From Chloroflexota bacterium (GTDB taxonomy: Bacteria > Chloroflexota > Anaerolineae > Anaerolineales > UBA11579), in NCBI GenBank assembly GCA_018662365.1, contig JABJGH010000015.1, forward strand, positions 1-58,798: DNA of 58,798 bases, in the 5' to 3' direction. The notes under the pieces were generated by a model. That model had not been told where the DNA came from, did no database searches, and saw only the letters and a program-made list of their open reading frames with translations. A program made the translations under genes and the position numbers. Positions 1 to 7,989 of the stretch are shown in pieces. Every line of letters begins with the position of its first letter. Position 1 is the first letter of the stretch.

Positions 1-1
1 A

Positions 2-127
2 AGTGTATTTGAAATTGCGAGAGAATTGGGGTTGAACTATTGGCATACACGAGAATATGTGGAGAAATTTAGAGAGAAAGGATTCGTAGACCCCCTACCG
101 ATCCAAAGTGAGGCTAGGAAAAAATAA
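2..127 (+). CDS. C-terminal fragment of a probable M28-family (DUF4910-type) aminopeptidase
   Basis: An open frame enters from the left edge and stops with TAA at 125-127, leaving 41 residues. The visible part reads like a small winged-helix tail (IARELGLNYWHTREYVEKF, then KGFVDPLP). That is the kind of C-terminal winged helix that ends the DUF4910/DUF2172 aminopeptidases of clan MH. The catalytic part lies outside the window, so the family call is inference from the tail alone. It converges on xseB. Confidence 0.45.
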   Translation, partial: SVFEIARELGLNYWHTREYVEKFREKGFVDPLPIQSEARKK

Positions 128-147
128 ATTTTCCTGATTTATTAAAC

Positions 148-375
148 TTATTCCTCGAAAGGTTCTAACTCACCTTCTTCAGTTAATTGTTGTACTTTTA
201 ATTCAGCATCGTTTAACAATTTTGCACAATGCTGGGAGAGCGTCTGGCCGCGTTCAAATAGGGCCAAGGAGTCCTCAAGACTTTTTTGTTCGTCTTCTAG
301 CGAGGCAACCACTTTTTCTAGTTCCTCGAAGGCTTGCTCGTAGGTTAATTTTTCGATCGGTTTTTTATCAGTCAT
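148..375 (-). CDS. xseB: Exodeoxyribonuclease VII small subunit
   Basis: This is a 75-residue acidic helical protein with the typical XseB core (YEQAFEELEKVVASLE, then SLALFERGQTLSQHC). It is the small subunit that binds XseA to form exonuclease VII, which degrades single-stranded DNA into oligonucleotides. I chose the ATG at 375 because GGAG sits 8 nt before it; a longer frame from 396 has no such site. It is the last gene of an xseA / sulfatase-like / xseB run, so the two subunits of one enzyme are separated by an unrelated gene. Confidence 0.9.
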   Translation of the reverse strand: MTDKKPIEKLTYEQAFEELEKVVASLEDEQKSLEDSLALFERGQTLSQHCAKLLNDAELKVQQLTEEGELEPFEE

Positions 376-416
376 AATTTTCTCCAATACTAACAATATG
401 TTTAAAAAGTATATTC

Positions 417-1955
417 TTAATTTTCACAGGGCAATTCCACAGAGGGACTTGATTGGCCAAAAATGCTTAGATCGGGTAAGATTTCAAAGTTTTGCCCAAA
501 ATATTGATTGAAAATCATCCGAAAAGTGTTTACGGGGGAAATCGATTGATGCCACATCTTTGTTCCATCTAATCCCGGCAAATAAATCGCATTCAAGATT
601 CCAAGTTTTGCATTTTGTTCGGATTCGGACCACTCTATGGGCGCCCCATGGTCGCCCTGAATAATAATTATTGCTTCACCATCCGTATTATTTTTGATCT
701 GCTGAACGACTTGAAATATTTGCCCATTAATATAATTTAATTGGTCTATATAGGCTTGCTCAATGTTCAAAGGATCCTCGGGAAGGATTTCACCATTAGG
801 GCCATAGATATAGGGATCATGGGGCGACACTATGTGGGCATAGATAAATTTTGGTTCTCGTGAAATGGATGATATCTCAGGCAAATTATCCAATATAAAA
901 TTGATTCTTTGCCGGTGAATTTCTCTTGGGTTTGAAACGATATCTGAAAAATTAATTGCTTGATTAGGATTTTCAATCAAGTTGATATCCAATAATATTC
1001 TGAGCGCAGTGGTTTCGAGCATGAGCAGTTCAAAACTATTTAGGCCAAGGGTTAATCTTAAAAAGCTTTCTTCATCACCAATTGAGGAAAGGTAATAATC
1101 TGCATCATACCAATGGAGCCAGTTAAATCCGTTTTCAAAAGCAATAATCTCATATCCGAAAATTTCCAAAATGTTCCGGACCTGATTATTTTTGATGAGG
1201 GCGTACATTTCGTTTTCAGAATAAGCAATTTCTATACTTTCAGATTCTACATTCAAATAGATCATGTTCAATGTTGAAGAGAGGGAAGGCAATGTCCAAC
1301 TGTAATTGGCTTGACTGCATTGGGCGATATAAAAATCCTCATCTTCGAGGTTTTGAAGAAATTCTGAATTATCAAAATCAAAATAATTTTCAAGGACATC
1401 TCCCCGAGAATAGCCATCTAAAATAATATAATAAATGTCGGGGAGTAATTGATCATCAAGGGAGGCCAATTCAATACTGTTTGGAGTGAGGGAATTTCGG
1501 CTTTGACTCCAGTAATATTGAGAAATTTGGGAAATGGGGAAAAGCAATAGAACTATGGATATCACAAATAGCGAAGGCGTTAGATTTTTAACCGAATTTT
1601 TGAATTTCCAAATTAACCAGCTTCCAATGGCAAGAATAATGAAATTTAAAGGTATTAGATATCTTATTCTGCTGAGATCTAATCCGAATAATTGGTTATT
1701 GGAGAAATAGAAATAAAAATGCCCATAAAAAAAGAAAATAATCAATAATAATGTGGTGAATATTGCCGCAATATGTTGATCTTTGAATAATTTATGAAGT
1801 AGGAAGTATAGTAAAAGGGAAAAAATCAAGGATGCAATTAGGGTTCTAAAGACATCGATCAACTGAATTTCCACTATATTTTGTGCGATCAAATTGAAGA
1901 CGGGATAGATGCCAAATAATATGGGGTACAGTAGATATCTTCTTTTGTTCCCCAA
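417..1955 (-). CDS. Membrane-anchored sulfatase / alkaline-phosphatase-superfamily protein
   Basis: 512 residues. About five hydrophobic segments fill the first 150 residues, followed by an extracytoplasmic domain of the sulfatase/alkaline phosphatase fold. Visible landmarks are DIYYIILDGYSRGDV (metal-ligand Asp180, candidate nucleophile Ser183), YAHIVSPHDPYI, and IIIIQGDHGA (Asp435, His436 as metal ligands). This layout resembles phosphoglycerol- or phosphoethanolamine-transferase-like proteins that modify envelope polymers, but the substrate cannot be read from sequence. Its ATG lies 1 nt after the xseA stop, so it is probably co-transcribed and translationally coupled with xseA. A plain hydrolase is the alternative. 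Confidence 0.75.
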   Translation of the reverse strand: MGNKRRYLLYPILFGIYPVFNLIAQNIVEIQLIDVFRTLIASLIFSLLLYFLLHKLFKDQHIAAIFTTLLLIIFFFYGHFYFYFSNNQLFGLDLSRIRYLIPLNFIILAIGSWLIWKFKNSVKNLTPSLFVISIVLLLFPISQISQYYWSQSRNSLTPNSIELASLDDQLLPDIYYIILDGYSRGDVLENYFDFDNSEFLQNLEDEDFYIAQCSQANYSWTLPSLSSTLNMIYLNVESESIEIAYSENEMYALIKNNQVRNILEIFGYEIIAFENGFNWLHWYDADYYLSSIGDEESFLRLTLGLNSFELLMLETTALRILLDINLIENPNQAINFSDIVSNPREIHRQRINFILDNLPEISSISREPKFIYAHIVSPHDPYIYGPNGEILPEDPLNIEQAYIDQLNYINGQIFQVVQQIKNNTDGEAIIIIQGDHGAPIEWSESEQNAKLGILNAIYLPGLDGTKMWHQSISPVNTFRMIFNQYFGQNFEILPDLSIFGQSSPSVELPCEN

Positions 1956-1956
1956 T

Positions 1957-3171
1957 TTATTTCACCTCAGCGTTTAGGTTCCCATCGGATAAGCGAATAT
2001 CGATTTCTTCACCTTTTTTCACTTGAGTTTTGCTTTTGATGATTCCCCCATCTTGGTCTGTGACCATGGCAAAGCCACGGGTCAATACATTTTGTGGGCT
2101 TAAGGCTATTAGCTGCTGTTGGATGCCAGCTAGTTTGGTTTTTTGTAAATTTATGTTGTGACCTAAAACCAAGGCCCCACGACTAAGTAGTTCATCTAGT
2201 CGCTGACGATCGGAAAGCAGACGATTCTCTGGGGACTGGCGCAAGAGACGGTTTGCGATTTCCTTCCAGCCCCACCGGGCCTCTTGAATAAAATCAGACA
2301 CAGTTCGGTAGAGGATTTCCTGCAATTCGCCAAGATTGGCAAGAATATCTCCCCTATTGGGTGTGGCTAATTCAGCTGCGGCGGTGGGTGTGGGGGCTCT
2401 TAAGTCTGAAACAAAATCAGCAATTGTAAAATCGGTTTCATGCCCCACCCCACTGATCAATGGCGCATCGGAATCAGCTATTGCATGAGCTACTGCTTCA
2501 TCGTTGAACGCCCAAAGGTCTTCAATTGAACCCCCACCACGAGCTAGAATAATTAAATCTGGTTTTGTATATTGGTTTAACTGATTAATCGCGGAGATTA
2601 TTTCTTTGGGTGCCGATTCTCCTTGGACTGTGGCGGGAGATACTATAACCTCTACTAAAGGATATCTTCGGCGGATGGTATTAAGGATATCCCGCAGGGC
2701 AGCTCCTGAAGGCGAGGTCACCACCCCAATTACCTTTGGAAGGCTGGGAATGGCGCGTTTGCGCTCTTGGTCAAATAAACCTTCTTTTTCTAATTTTTCT
2801 TTTAATTTTTGAAATTCGAGAAAAAGGGAACCTAGACCGGCGGGCCGAATTTGATCCGCGTAAAGTTGGTACTGCCCTCCAACTTCATAAACGGAAATAT
2901 TCCCATGGGCTTCAATCTGATCGCCATCTTGAGGTTGATAGATCAGTCGGGCTGTGCTGTTCCGCCACATGACGACGCGCAGAGTTGCATTGCCATCTTT
3001 AATTGAAAAATATAGATGGCCTGATTTAGGTCGGGAAAGATTTGAGATTTCCCCGTGTACCCAAAGATCTTGCAAGACCTCATCGGCTTCCATTAGATCT
3101 CGGATGTGGGCGTTAACCTCTGAGACAGTAAATGGGGCTTGGGAAGATTGAAATAAAGGCAATTGATCCAT
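1957..3171 (-). CDS. xseA: Exodeoxyribonuclease VII large subunit
   Basis: 404 residues from the ATG at 3171. An N-terminal OB-fold follows the start (TVSEVNAHIRDLMEADE, LQDLWVHGEISNLSRP, GHLYFSIKDGNATLRVVMW). The catalytic region contains KVIGVVTSPSGAALRDI, ILARGGGSIEDLWAFNDE and SGVGHETDFTIADFVSD, all XseA hallmarks. A helical C-terminal region ends in the short domain that begins near LTRGFAMVT. It forms the catalytic core of exonuclease VII with XseB. The frame extends to a TTG at 3207, but MDQLPLF is the usual N-terminus in the family; neither start has a clear ribosome site. Confidence 0.93.
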   Translation of the reverse strand: MDQLPLFQSSQAPFTVSEVNAHIRDLMEADEVLQDLWVHGEISNLSRPKSGHLYFSIKDGNATLRVVMWRNSTARLIYQPQDGDQIEAHGNISVYEVGGQYQLYADQIRPAGLGSLFLEFQKLKEKLEKEGLFDQERKRAIPSLPKVIGVVTSPSGAALRDILNTIRRRYPLVEVIVSPATVQGESAPKEIISAINQLNQYTKPDLIILARGGGSIEDLWAFNDEAVAHAIADSDAPLISGVGHETDFTIADFVSDLRAPTPTAAAELATPNRGDILANLGELQEILYRTVSDFIQEARWGWKEIANRLLRQSPENRLLSDRQRLDELLSRGALVLGHNINLQKTKLAGIQQQLIALSPQNVLTRGFAMVTDQDGGIIKSKTQVKKGEEIDIRLSDGNLNAEVK

Positions 3172-3328
3172 TGAAGATAAGATACTAGGGATAGCTTTAA
3201 CTGTCAACTATCTTACAGATATTGTGATTAAACCATATAACTATATTCTGCTTTTTTTCATTTTTGCAGAAATTAACTCAAAAAGTGCTAGATTTTATAA
3301 AAAATGACCAATATGTATAAACTTTATT

Positions 3329-3351
3329 GCATTTGAAAATTTTTAAAATGC
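3329..3351. promoter_or_regulatory. 23-bp near-perfect dyad, candidate operator or UP element
   Basis: Centred on base 3340, ten of eleven base pairs are symmetric (GCATTT...AAATGC flanking A/T tracts; only 3335/3345 mismatches). It abuts the -35 hexamer at 3352. The position fits a regulator site, but the A/T tracts would also act as an UP element for RNA polymerase. No regulator gene is adjacent. Confidence 0.5.
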
Positions 3352-3380
3352 TTGCAATATGGCTATCATTCCCCTATAAT
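3352..3380 (+). promoter_or_regulatory. Sigma-70-type promoter of the aap operon
   Basis: TTGCAA at 3352-3357, a 17-nt spacer and a perfect TATAAT at 3375-3380. The predicted start is near 3387, which gives a leader of about 155 nt before aapJ. Confidence 0.8.
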
Positions 3381-3542
3381 GGTTGAACTATCTTTAATGG
3401 GTAGGTTTCACATTTTTTAATAAAAGATAAATAAATATTGAAAACCAGGAGGCATTTATTGGCATAATGACCTATTAATCTATCTAACTAAATTTGAACC
3501 AGATTCATGTTTTTATTAATTACTCTATTGGAGGAGTACAAA

Positions 3543-4664
3543 ATGTCTAGAAAATCTTATCTATTTTTGGCCCTGTTGTTAGTAATGTCCTTGGCTTTAG
3601 CCGCGTGTGGTGGAACTGACAATGCTGCCAATCAAAATACTGCGAATGAAGCAAATGCCGTACCCGAAGCAATGGACGACCCAGAACCCGAATTGATTGC
3701 CGAAGCTGGTGAATCAATCTTAGAACGAGTAAAAGCCAATGGCACACTCGTTTGTGGTGGTCGAACTAGTCTCCTTGGTTTTGGTTACTTGGATGCCGAC
3801 GGTAACACCATCGGTTTCGATATTGATCTTTGTCACGCCGTAGCTGCCGCCGTATTGGGCGATGCAGATGCTGTAGAAATCGTTCCTTTGGACGCTTCTG
3901 ACCGTGGACCTGTATTGCAGACCGCAGAAGTTGACCTACTTTCACGAAATGTTACATGGACCTCAAGTCGAGATGCACAATGGGGTAACTTCACAACCAT
4001 TATGTTCTATGATGGCCAAGGATTCATGACCCGTGCAGATAGTGGCATTACATCTTCTGACGATTTTGATGGTGCAACAGTTTGTGTGACAACAGGTACA
4101 ACCACAGAACAAAACCTCGCTGACTTCTTCCGACAAAGAGGAATGGAATTTGAAGCTGTAGCCTTTGCAGAAACAGCAGAAGTATATAGTGCTTATGAAG
4201 ATGGCCGCTGTGACTTGACTACCAGTGACCTTTCCCAATTGGCTTCCGTTCGAGCAGGATTTGCTGCTCCTGATGATCATGTGATCTTAGAAGGTGCCAT
4301 TTCAAAAGAACCTCTTACACCTGCAGTTCCCCATGGTGATGACGCTTGGTTCGATACCGTCAAATTGGTTATGTTCGCTTTGATCAATGCTGAAGAATTA
4401 GGTGTTACCTCTGCTAACGTAGAAGAAATGAAAAGCAGTGAGAACATTAATGTTCGTCGATTGCTTGGTGAGGAAGGCGACTGGGGTTATGGTGATCTTG
4501 GATTAAGCGCAGATGCCTTAGCAAATGCTATTGCTGCTGTTGGTAACTATGGCGAAATCTACAATCGTTACTTTGGTGAAGGTGGATTAGCCTTTGAACT
4601 CCCGAGAGCAATTAATAATCTCTGGACCGAAGGTGGATTGATCTACGCCCCACCAGTAAAATAG
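3543..4664 (+). CDS. aapJ: General L-amino-acid ABC transporter substrate-binding lipoprotein
   Basis: 373 residues from ATG 3543, which has GGAGGAG 7 nt upstream; the longer frame from 3507 adds residues before the signal peptide. The N-terminus is a lipoprotein signal ending LALAAC, so the protein is membrane-tethered, as in monoderm-like cells. The binding domain matches the AapJ/BztA cluster: ERVKANGTLVCGG, GFDIDLCHAVAAAVLGD, DLLSRNVTWTSSRD, GATVCVTTGTTTEQN, and the late EIYNRYFG. It captures amino acids with broad specificity for the AapQMP transporter. A hairpin with a T run directly follows, which would let it be expressed above the permeases. Confidence 0.9.
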   Translation: MSRKSYLFLALLLVMSLALAACGGTDNAANQNTANEANAVPEAMDDPEPELIAEAGESILERVKANGTLVCGGRTSLLGFGYLDADGNTIGFDIDLCHAVAAAVLGDADAVEIVPLDASDRGPVLQTAEVDLLSRNVTWTSSRDAQWGNFTTIMFYDGQGFMTRADSGITSSDDFDGATVCVTTGTTTEQNLADFFRQRGMEFEAVAFAETAEVYSAYEDGRCDLTTSDLSQLASVRAGFAAPDDHVILEGAISKEPLTPAVPHGDDAWFDTVKLVMFALINAEELGVTSANVEEMKSSENINVRRLLGEEGDWGYGDLGLSADALANAIAAVGNYGEIYNRYFGEGGLAFELPRAINNLWTEGGLIYAPPVK

Positions 4665-4687
4665 TTTTACAAATCGGATAAAACTTA

Positions 4688-4717
4688 GGGATGCAGCGTT
4701 TGCTGCATCCCTTTTTT
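4688..4717 (+). terminator. Intercistronic terminator/attenuator between aapJ and aapQ
   Basis: A perfect 10-bp stem (4688-4697 with 4702-4711), a 4-nt loop GTTT and a run of six T (4712-4717). Because aapQ follows only 16 nt later on the same strand, it probably gives partial termination, allowing excess binding protein over permease. Confidence 0.8.
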
Positions 4718-4732
4718 CAAAACGGATCTACT

Positions 4733-5926
4733 ATGTCTAATAATGATTTAAAAATTTCGGAATCAAGTAGCGCTATTCCCTTTTGGAGAGACGAACGGGG
4801 AATAAGGGCTATTGCTCAAATCATTTCTACTTTGCTCATCATTGCTGTCATTTGGTTCGCAGCGGTGAACTTTTTAAAAGCTGCAGATAATAGAGGGATG
4901 ACCCTGTCTTATGATTTTCTAAAAAATCCGGCTGGTTTCTCAATCAGTGACCCAGCAATTGAATATGACCCGTCGATGAACTTTGGTAGGGCATTTTTGG
5001 TGGGATTACTTAACACCCTGAGAGTCTCATTAATTGGTATTGTGGCAGCCACAATTTTAGGGACGTTGGTTGCTTTAGCGCGATTATCTACCAATTGGTT
5101 GATGAGTAAAATAGCGCTCTTCTATATCGAATTCCATCGTAATATTCCATTACTTGTGCTCTTATTCTTATGGTATTCGACCGTTTTTAAAAGTTTCCCC
5201 AAAGTTGATGATTCAATTGTTTTACCTGGACCAAGTTATTTGAACCTGAGAGGGATCTACTTGGCTTGGCCGAGATTGACTGAAACTGGTTCTATCTTTG
5301 CAATTTCACTAGGTATTGCAATCATTGCCGCAATTGCTAGTTACATCATTCTTCGGAAAAAACGAGCAATCACTGGTAAAGATACCTATTATTCGCAGAT
5401 CAGTTTTGCGATCCTAATCATATTGCCGACTATTGGATGGTTTTTATCGGGTGGAGAACCCTATTGGCTAGATATCCCTTTTCGCAAGGGGTTTAACTTC
5501 CAGGGAGGTAATCGGATCACTCCTGAATTTGCGGGGTTATTCGTAGGTTTAGTGACATACACGGCAGGATTTATCGCAGAAGTAGTGAGAGCAGGCGTTC
5601 AGGCGGTTGATAAAGGGCAATTTGAGGCTGGGAAAGCGATTGGGTTAAGTTCTAGCCAGGTGCTAAGTTTGGTGGTGATGCCTCAAGCATTGCGCATCAT
5701 AATTCCCCCAATGATCAGTCAATACTTAAACCTTACGAAAAACTCTAGTCTTGCGTTAGCGATTGGATTTATGGATCTGTTTAGCATTGGGAAGACAGCG
5801 ATTAACCAGGCTGGTCGGGCTGTGCCTGTGTTTGCTTTGGTGATGGTGACATACTTGTCCTTAAGTTTAATCACATCCTTCTTCCTGAATTGGTATAACC
5901 GAAGCATTCAGTTTAAGGAGCGGTAA
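4733..5926 (+). CDS. aapQ: General L-amino-acid ABC transporter permease AapQ
   Basis: 397 residues, close to the ~400 of AapQ/BztB. The first TM segment follows WRDERGIRAIAQ; several more lie across the protein. The ABC permease coupling motif is near the C-terminus: QFEAGKAIGLSSSQ followed by VVMPQALRIIIPP. PLLVLLFLWYSTVF is typical of the polar-amino-acid (HAAT) permease family. I chose ATG 4733 since an upstream ATG at 4691 sits inside the terminator stem. No clear ribosome site is visible. It pairs with AapM to form the membrane channel. Confidence 0.9.
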   Translation: MSNNDLKISESSSAIPFWRDERGIRAIAQIISTLLIIAVIWFAAVNFLKAADNRGMTLSYDFLKNPAGFSISDPAIEYDPSMNFGRAFLVGLLNTLRVSLIGIVAATILGTLVALARLSTNWLMSKIALFYIEFHRNIPLLVLLFLWYSTVFKSFPKVDDSIVLPGPSYLNLRGIYLAWPRLTETGSIFAISLGIAIIAAIASYIILRKKRAITGKDTYYSQISFAILIILPTIGWFLSGGEPYWLDIPFRKGFNFQGGNRITPEFAGLFVGLVTYTAGFIAEVVRAGVQAVDKGQFEAGKAIGLSSSQVLSLVVMPQALRIIIPPMISQYLNLTKNSSLALAIGFMDLFSIGKTAINQAGRAVPVFALVMVTYLSLSLITSFFLNWYNRSIQFKER

Positions 5927-5930
5927 AGAA

Positions 5931-7139
5931 ATGTCGATCAATACTAATCCACAAGTTTTACCTCCCCCTGACCCACCGGGTCCGATCAAATGGCTGAAAG
6001 ATAATTTATTTGGAAATCTTTTCAACTCAATTCTGACCATCTTTTCTTTATTAATTGTTTACTTTTTACTTGGCGGGGTTATTGAATGGTTTTTTAATAC
6101 TGCGGATTGGCGACCGGTTACTAAGGCTCCTTTGCTTTATGTGATCGGGAGTTACCCCCGAGAAGAAATGTGGCGAGTGGGTCTTAGTGTCACAGTTGTA
6201 TTCTTTTTGCTTGGAATCAGTTGGGGAAAATGGGGCGGCTTATTAAAGTCGGTTTCGTTAGCCTTAGGCGGCATATTTTTTGTGCTTGCCATTTTACCGG
6301 TTAAGCATGTTCAATTAGATGTGGCGATGAGAACCTATTTGGGGATCACGGTTTTTGTGATGGCACTCGGATATATTCTCGGACGGGCTGAGAAATTAAA
6401 GCCAAATCTTATTTACATCCTATGGCTAATCTCTCCAATTATTATTGTTGTCTTATTTGCTGGGATTGAAAATAGCGAAGTTTTGAAGCAGGTTGCCACC
6501 ACCTCTTGGGGTGGTTTGATGGTGACCTTTCTGTTGGCAATCGGGGGAATATTAATCTCCTTCCCGATTGGGGTGGCACTCGCTTTGGGGAGGCGGTCTA
6601 CGCTGCCAATTGTGAGTGCTTCTTCTACAATTTTCATTGAAACGATCAGAGGTGTTCCACTGATTACGATCCTATTTATGTTTTCGATCATATTGGGATT
6701 GTTTTTACCCGCAGACGCTAGATTAGATCGACTTCTTCGGGCGTTGATGGCGGTGACCGTATTCAGCTCTGCTTATACTGCAGAAAACATACGAGGTGGT
6801 TTACAGTCGATATCGAAGGGTCAATATGAGGCTGCCCATGCCCTCGGGATGAATAATTTTCAGACGATGTTTTTTATTGTTCTCCCCCAGGCGATCAAAG
6901 TGGTTATTCCTGCAATAGTGGGTCAATTCATTTCACTATTCAAGGATACAACCCTGGTAGTGATCGTGGGTATCAATGATCTATTGGGTATTGGTCGGTC
7001 AGTGATCAATTCCGAATCTGATTTTCTACAACTGCAACTTGAAGTATATATTTTCATTGCCCTGATTTATTGGGTATTTAGCTATTTCATGTCTGTTGCA
7101 AGCCGAAGGGTGGAAGCATCCTTGGGTGTGAGCAATTAA
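5931..7139 (+). CDS. aapM: General L-amino-acid ABC transporter permease AapM
   Basis: 402 residues; starts 4 nt after the aapQ stop with AAGGAG inside the end of aapQ. The N-terminus (DPPGPIKWLKDNLF) resembles AapM/BztC. Multiple TM segments are followed by the coupling loop QYEAAHALGMNNFQ and VLPQAIKVVIPAIVGQF. FIETIRGVPLITILFMFS is the HAAT permease signature. It forms the heterodimeric transmembrane unit with AapQ. Confidence 0.9.
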   Translation: MSINTNPQVLPPPDPPGPIKWLKDNLFGNLFNSILTIFSLLIVYFLLGGVIEWFFNTADWRPVTKAPLLYVIGSYPREEMWRVGLSVTVVFFLLGISWGKWGGLLKSVSLALGGIFFVLAILPVKHVQLDVAMRTYLGITVFVMALGYILGRAEKLKPNLIYILWLISPIIIVVLFAGIENSEVLKQVATTSWGGLMVTFLLAIGGILISFPIGVALALGRRSTLPIVSASSTIFIETIRGVPLITILFMFSIILGLFLPADARLDRLLRALMAVTVFSSAYTAENIRGGLQSISKGQYEAAHALGMNNFQTMFFIVLPQAIKVVIPAIVGQFISLFKDTTLVVIVGINDLLGIGRSVINSESDFLQLQLEVYIFIALIYWVFSYFMSVASRRVEASLGVSN

Positions 7140-7155
7140 TTAAAAGAGGTAATTG

Positions 7156-7896
7156 ATGACAGAAGCAATTATTAAATGTACAGATGTTCATAAATGGTAT
7201 GGGGAGTTTCATGCCCTGCGCGGCATTGACATGGATGTGATGCCTGGTGAAGTGATCGTTATTTTTGGTCCGTCTGGGTCGGGTAAATCGACATTTATTC
7301 GGACGATAAATCACCTTGAGGAACACCAAAGAGGGACGATTGTCGTGGATGGCATTGAATTAAGCCATGATGTAAGAAATATTGAGGAAATTCGAAAAGA
7401 GACGGGGATGGTTTTTCAGCAGTTCAACTTATTCCCTCACCTTACGGTTCTCCAAAATGTGAGCTTGGCCCCGGTTTGGGTAAAGAAAAAATCTAAAGAT
7501 GAAGCAGAAAAAATCTCAATGGATCTGTTGGATCAAGTTGGGATTCCTGAACAAGCTGATAAATTCCCGGGGCAACTCTCTGGTGGACAGCAACAAAGAG
7601 TTGCAATCGCAAGAGCGTTGGCGATGGAACCAAAGATCATGTTGTTCGATGAGCCCACATCGGCATTAGACCCCGAAATGATCAAGGAAGTTTTGGATGC
7701 AATGACCGAACTTGCCAAATCGGGGATGACGATGATCGTGGTGACACATGAGATGGGATTTGCTCGGGCGGTTGCTAACCGGATGTTCTTTTTCGATGAA
7801 GGAAGCATCGTGGAAAGTGGCTCCCCAGATGATATTTTCAAGAATCCTAAAGAGGATCGAACAAAATTATTCCTTTCCCAGATATTACAACATTAA
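7156..7896 (+). CDS. aapP: General L-amino-acid ABC transporter ATP-binding protein
   Basis: 246 residues. Walker [11 protein letters not shown]-loop [14 protein letters not shown], signature [15 protein letters not shown], Walker [14 protein letters not shown] and switch VTHEM are all intact. These match the polar-amino-acid ATPases (GlnQ/AapP). ATG 7156 is preceded by AAAGAGGT with 5 nt spacing; a TTG lies at 7153. It powers uptake through AapQM and ends the operon, followed by a terminator. Confidence 0.92.
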   Translation: MTEAIIKCTDVHKWYGEFHALRGIDMDVMPGEVIVIFGPSGSGKSTFIRTINHLEEHQRGTIVVDGIELSHDVRNIEEIRKETGMVFQQFNLFPHLTVLQNVSLAPVWVKKKSKDEAEKISMDLLDQVGIPEQADKFPGQLSGGQQQRVAIARALAMEPKIMLFDEPTSALDPEMIKEVLDAMTELAKSGMTMIVVTHEMGFARAVANRMFFFDEGSIVESGSPDDIFKNPKEDRTKLFLSQILQH

Positions 7897-7923
7897 ATTT
7901 TGCTCAATAATTACTAACAAAAA

Positions 7924-7949
7924 GCTCCTCAGAATTGAGGGGCTTTTTT
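7924..7949 (+). terminator. Rho-independent terminator after aapP
   Basis: An 8-bp stem (7924-7931 with 7936-7943, one G-U pair), loop GAAT and six T (7944-7949). It closes the aap operon. Confidence 0.85.
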
Positions 7950-7989
7950 GATTAAATCAAATGGGAAAAACATATGGTATAAACAAAGC

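Larger units (their letters stand above)
3208..3542. promoter_or_regulatory. Divergent regulatory region between xseA and aapJ
   Basis: 335 bases without a gene. It holds a strong plus-strand promoter (3352-3380), a 23-bp dyad touching its -35 box (3329-3351) and an untranslated leader of about 155 nt before aapJ. The leader has a strong AGGAGG at 3447-3452 that is not used by aapJ: it precedes only a TTG-GCA-TAA triplet set (3459) or a three-codon ATG frame (3467). The minus-strand side has AT-rich -10-like sequence but no convincing promoter for xseA. I see no tRNA or recognisable riboswitch fold. Confidence 0.6.

Noticed and set aside
4691..4732. Earlier ATG start for aapQ
   Set aside because: It falls in the stem of the intercistronic terminator and adds residues absent from the family.
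7948..7989. Earlier TTG start for the phosphoesterase fusion
   Set aside because: It falls in the T run of the aap terminator.
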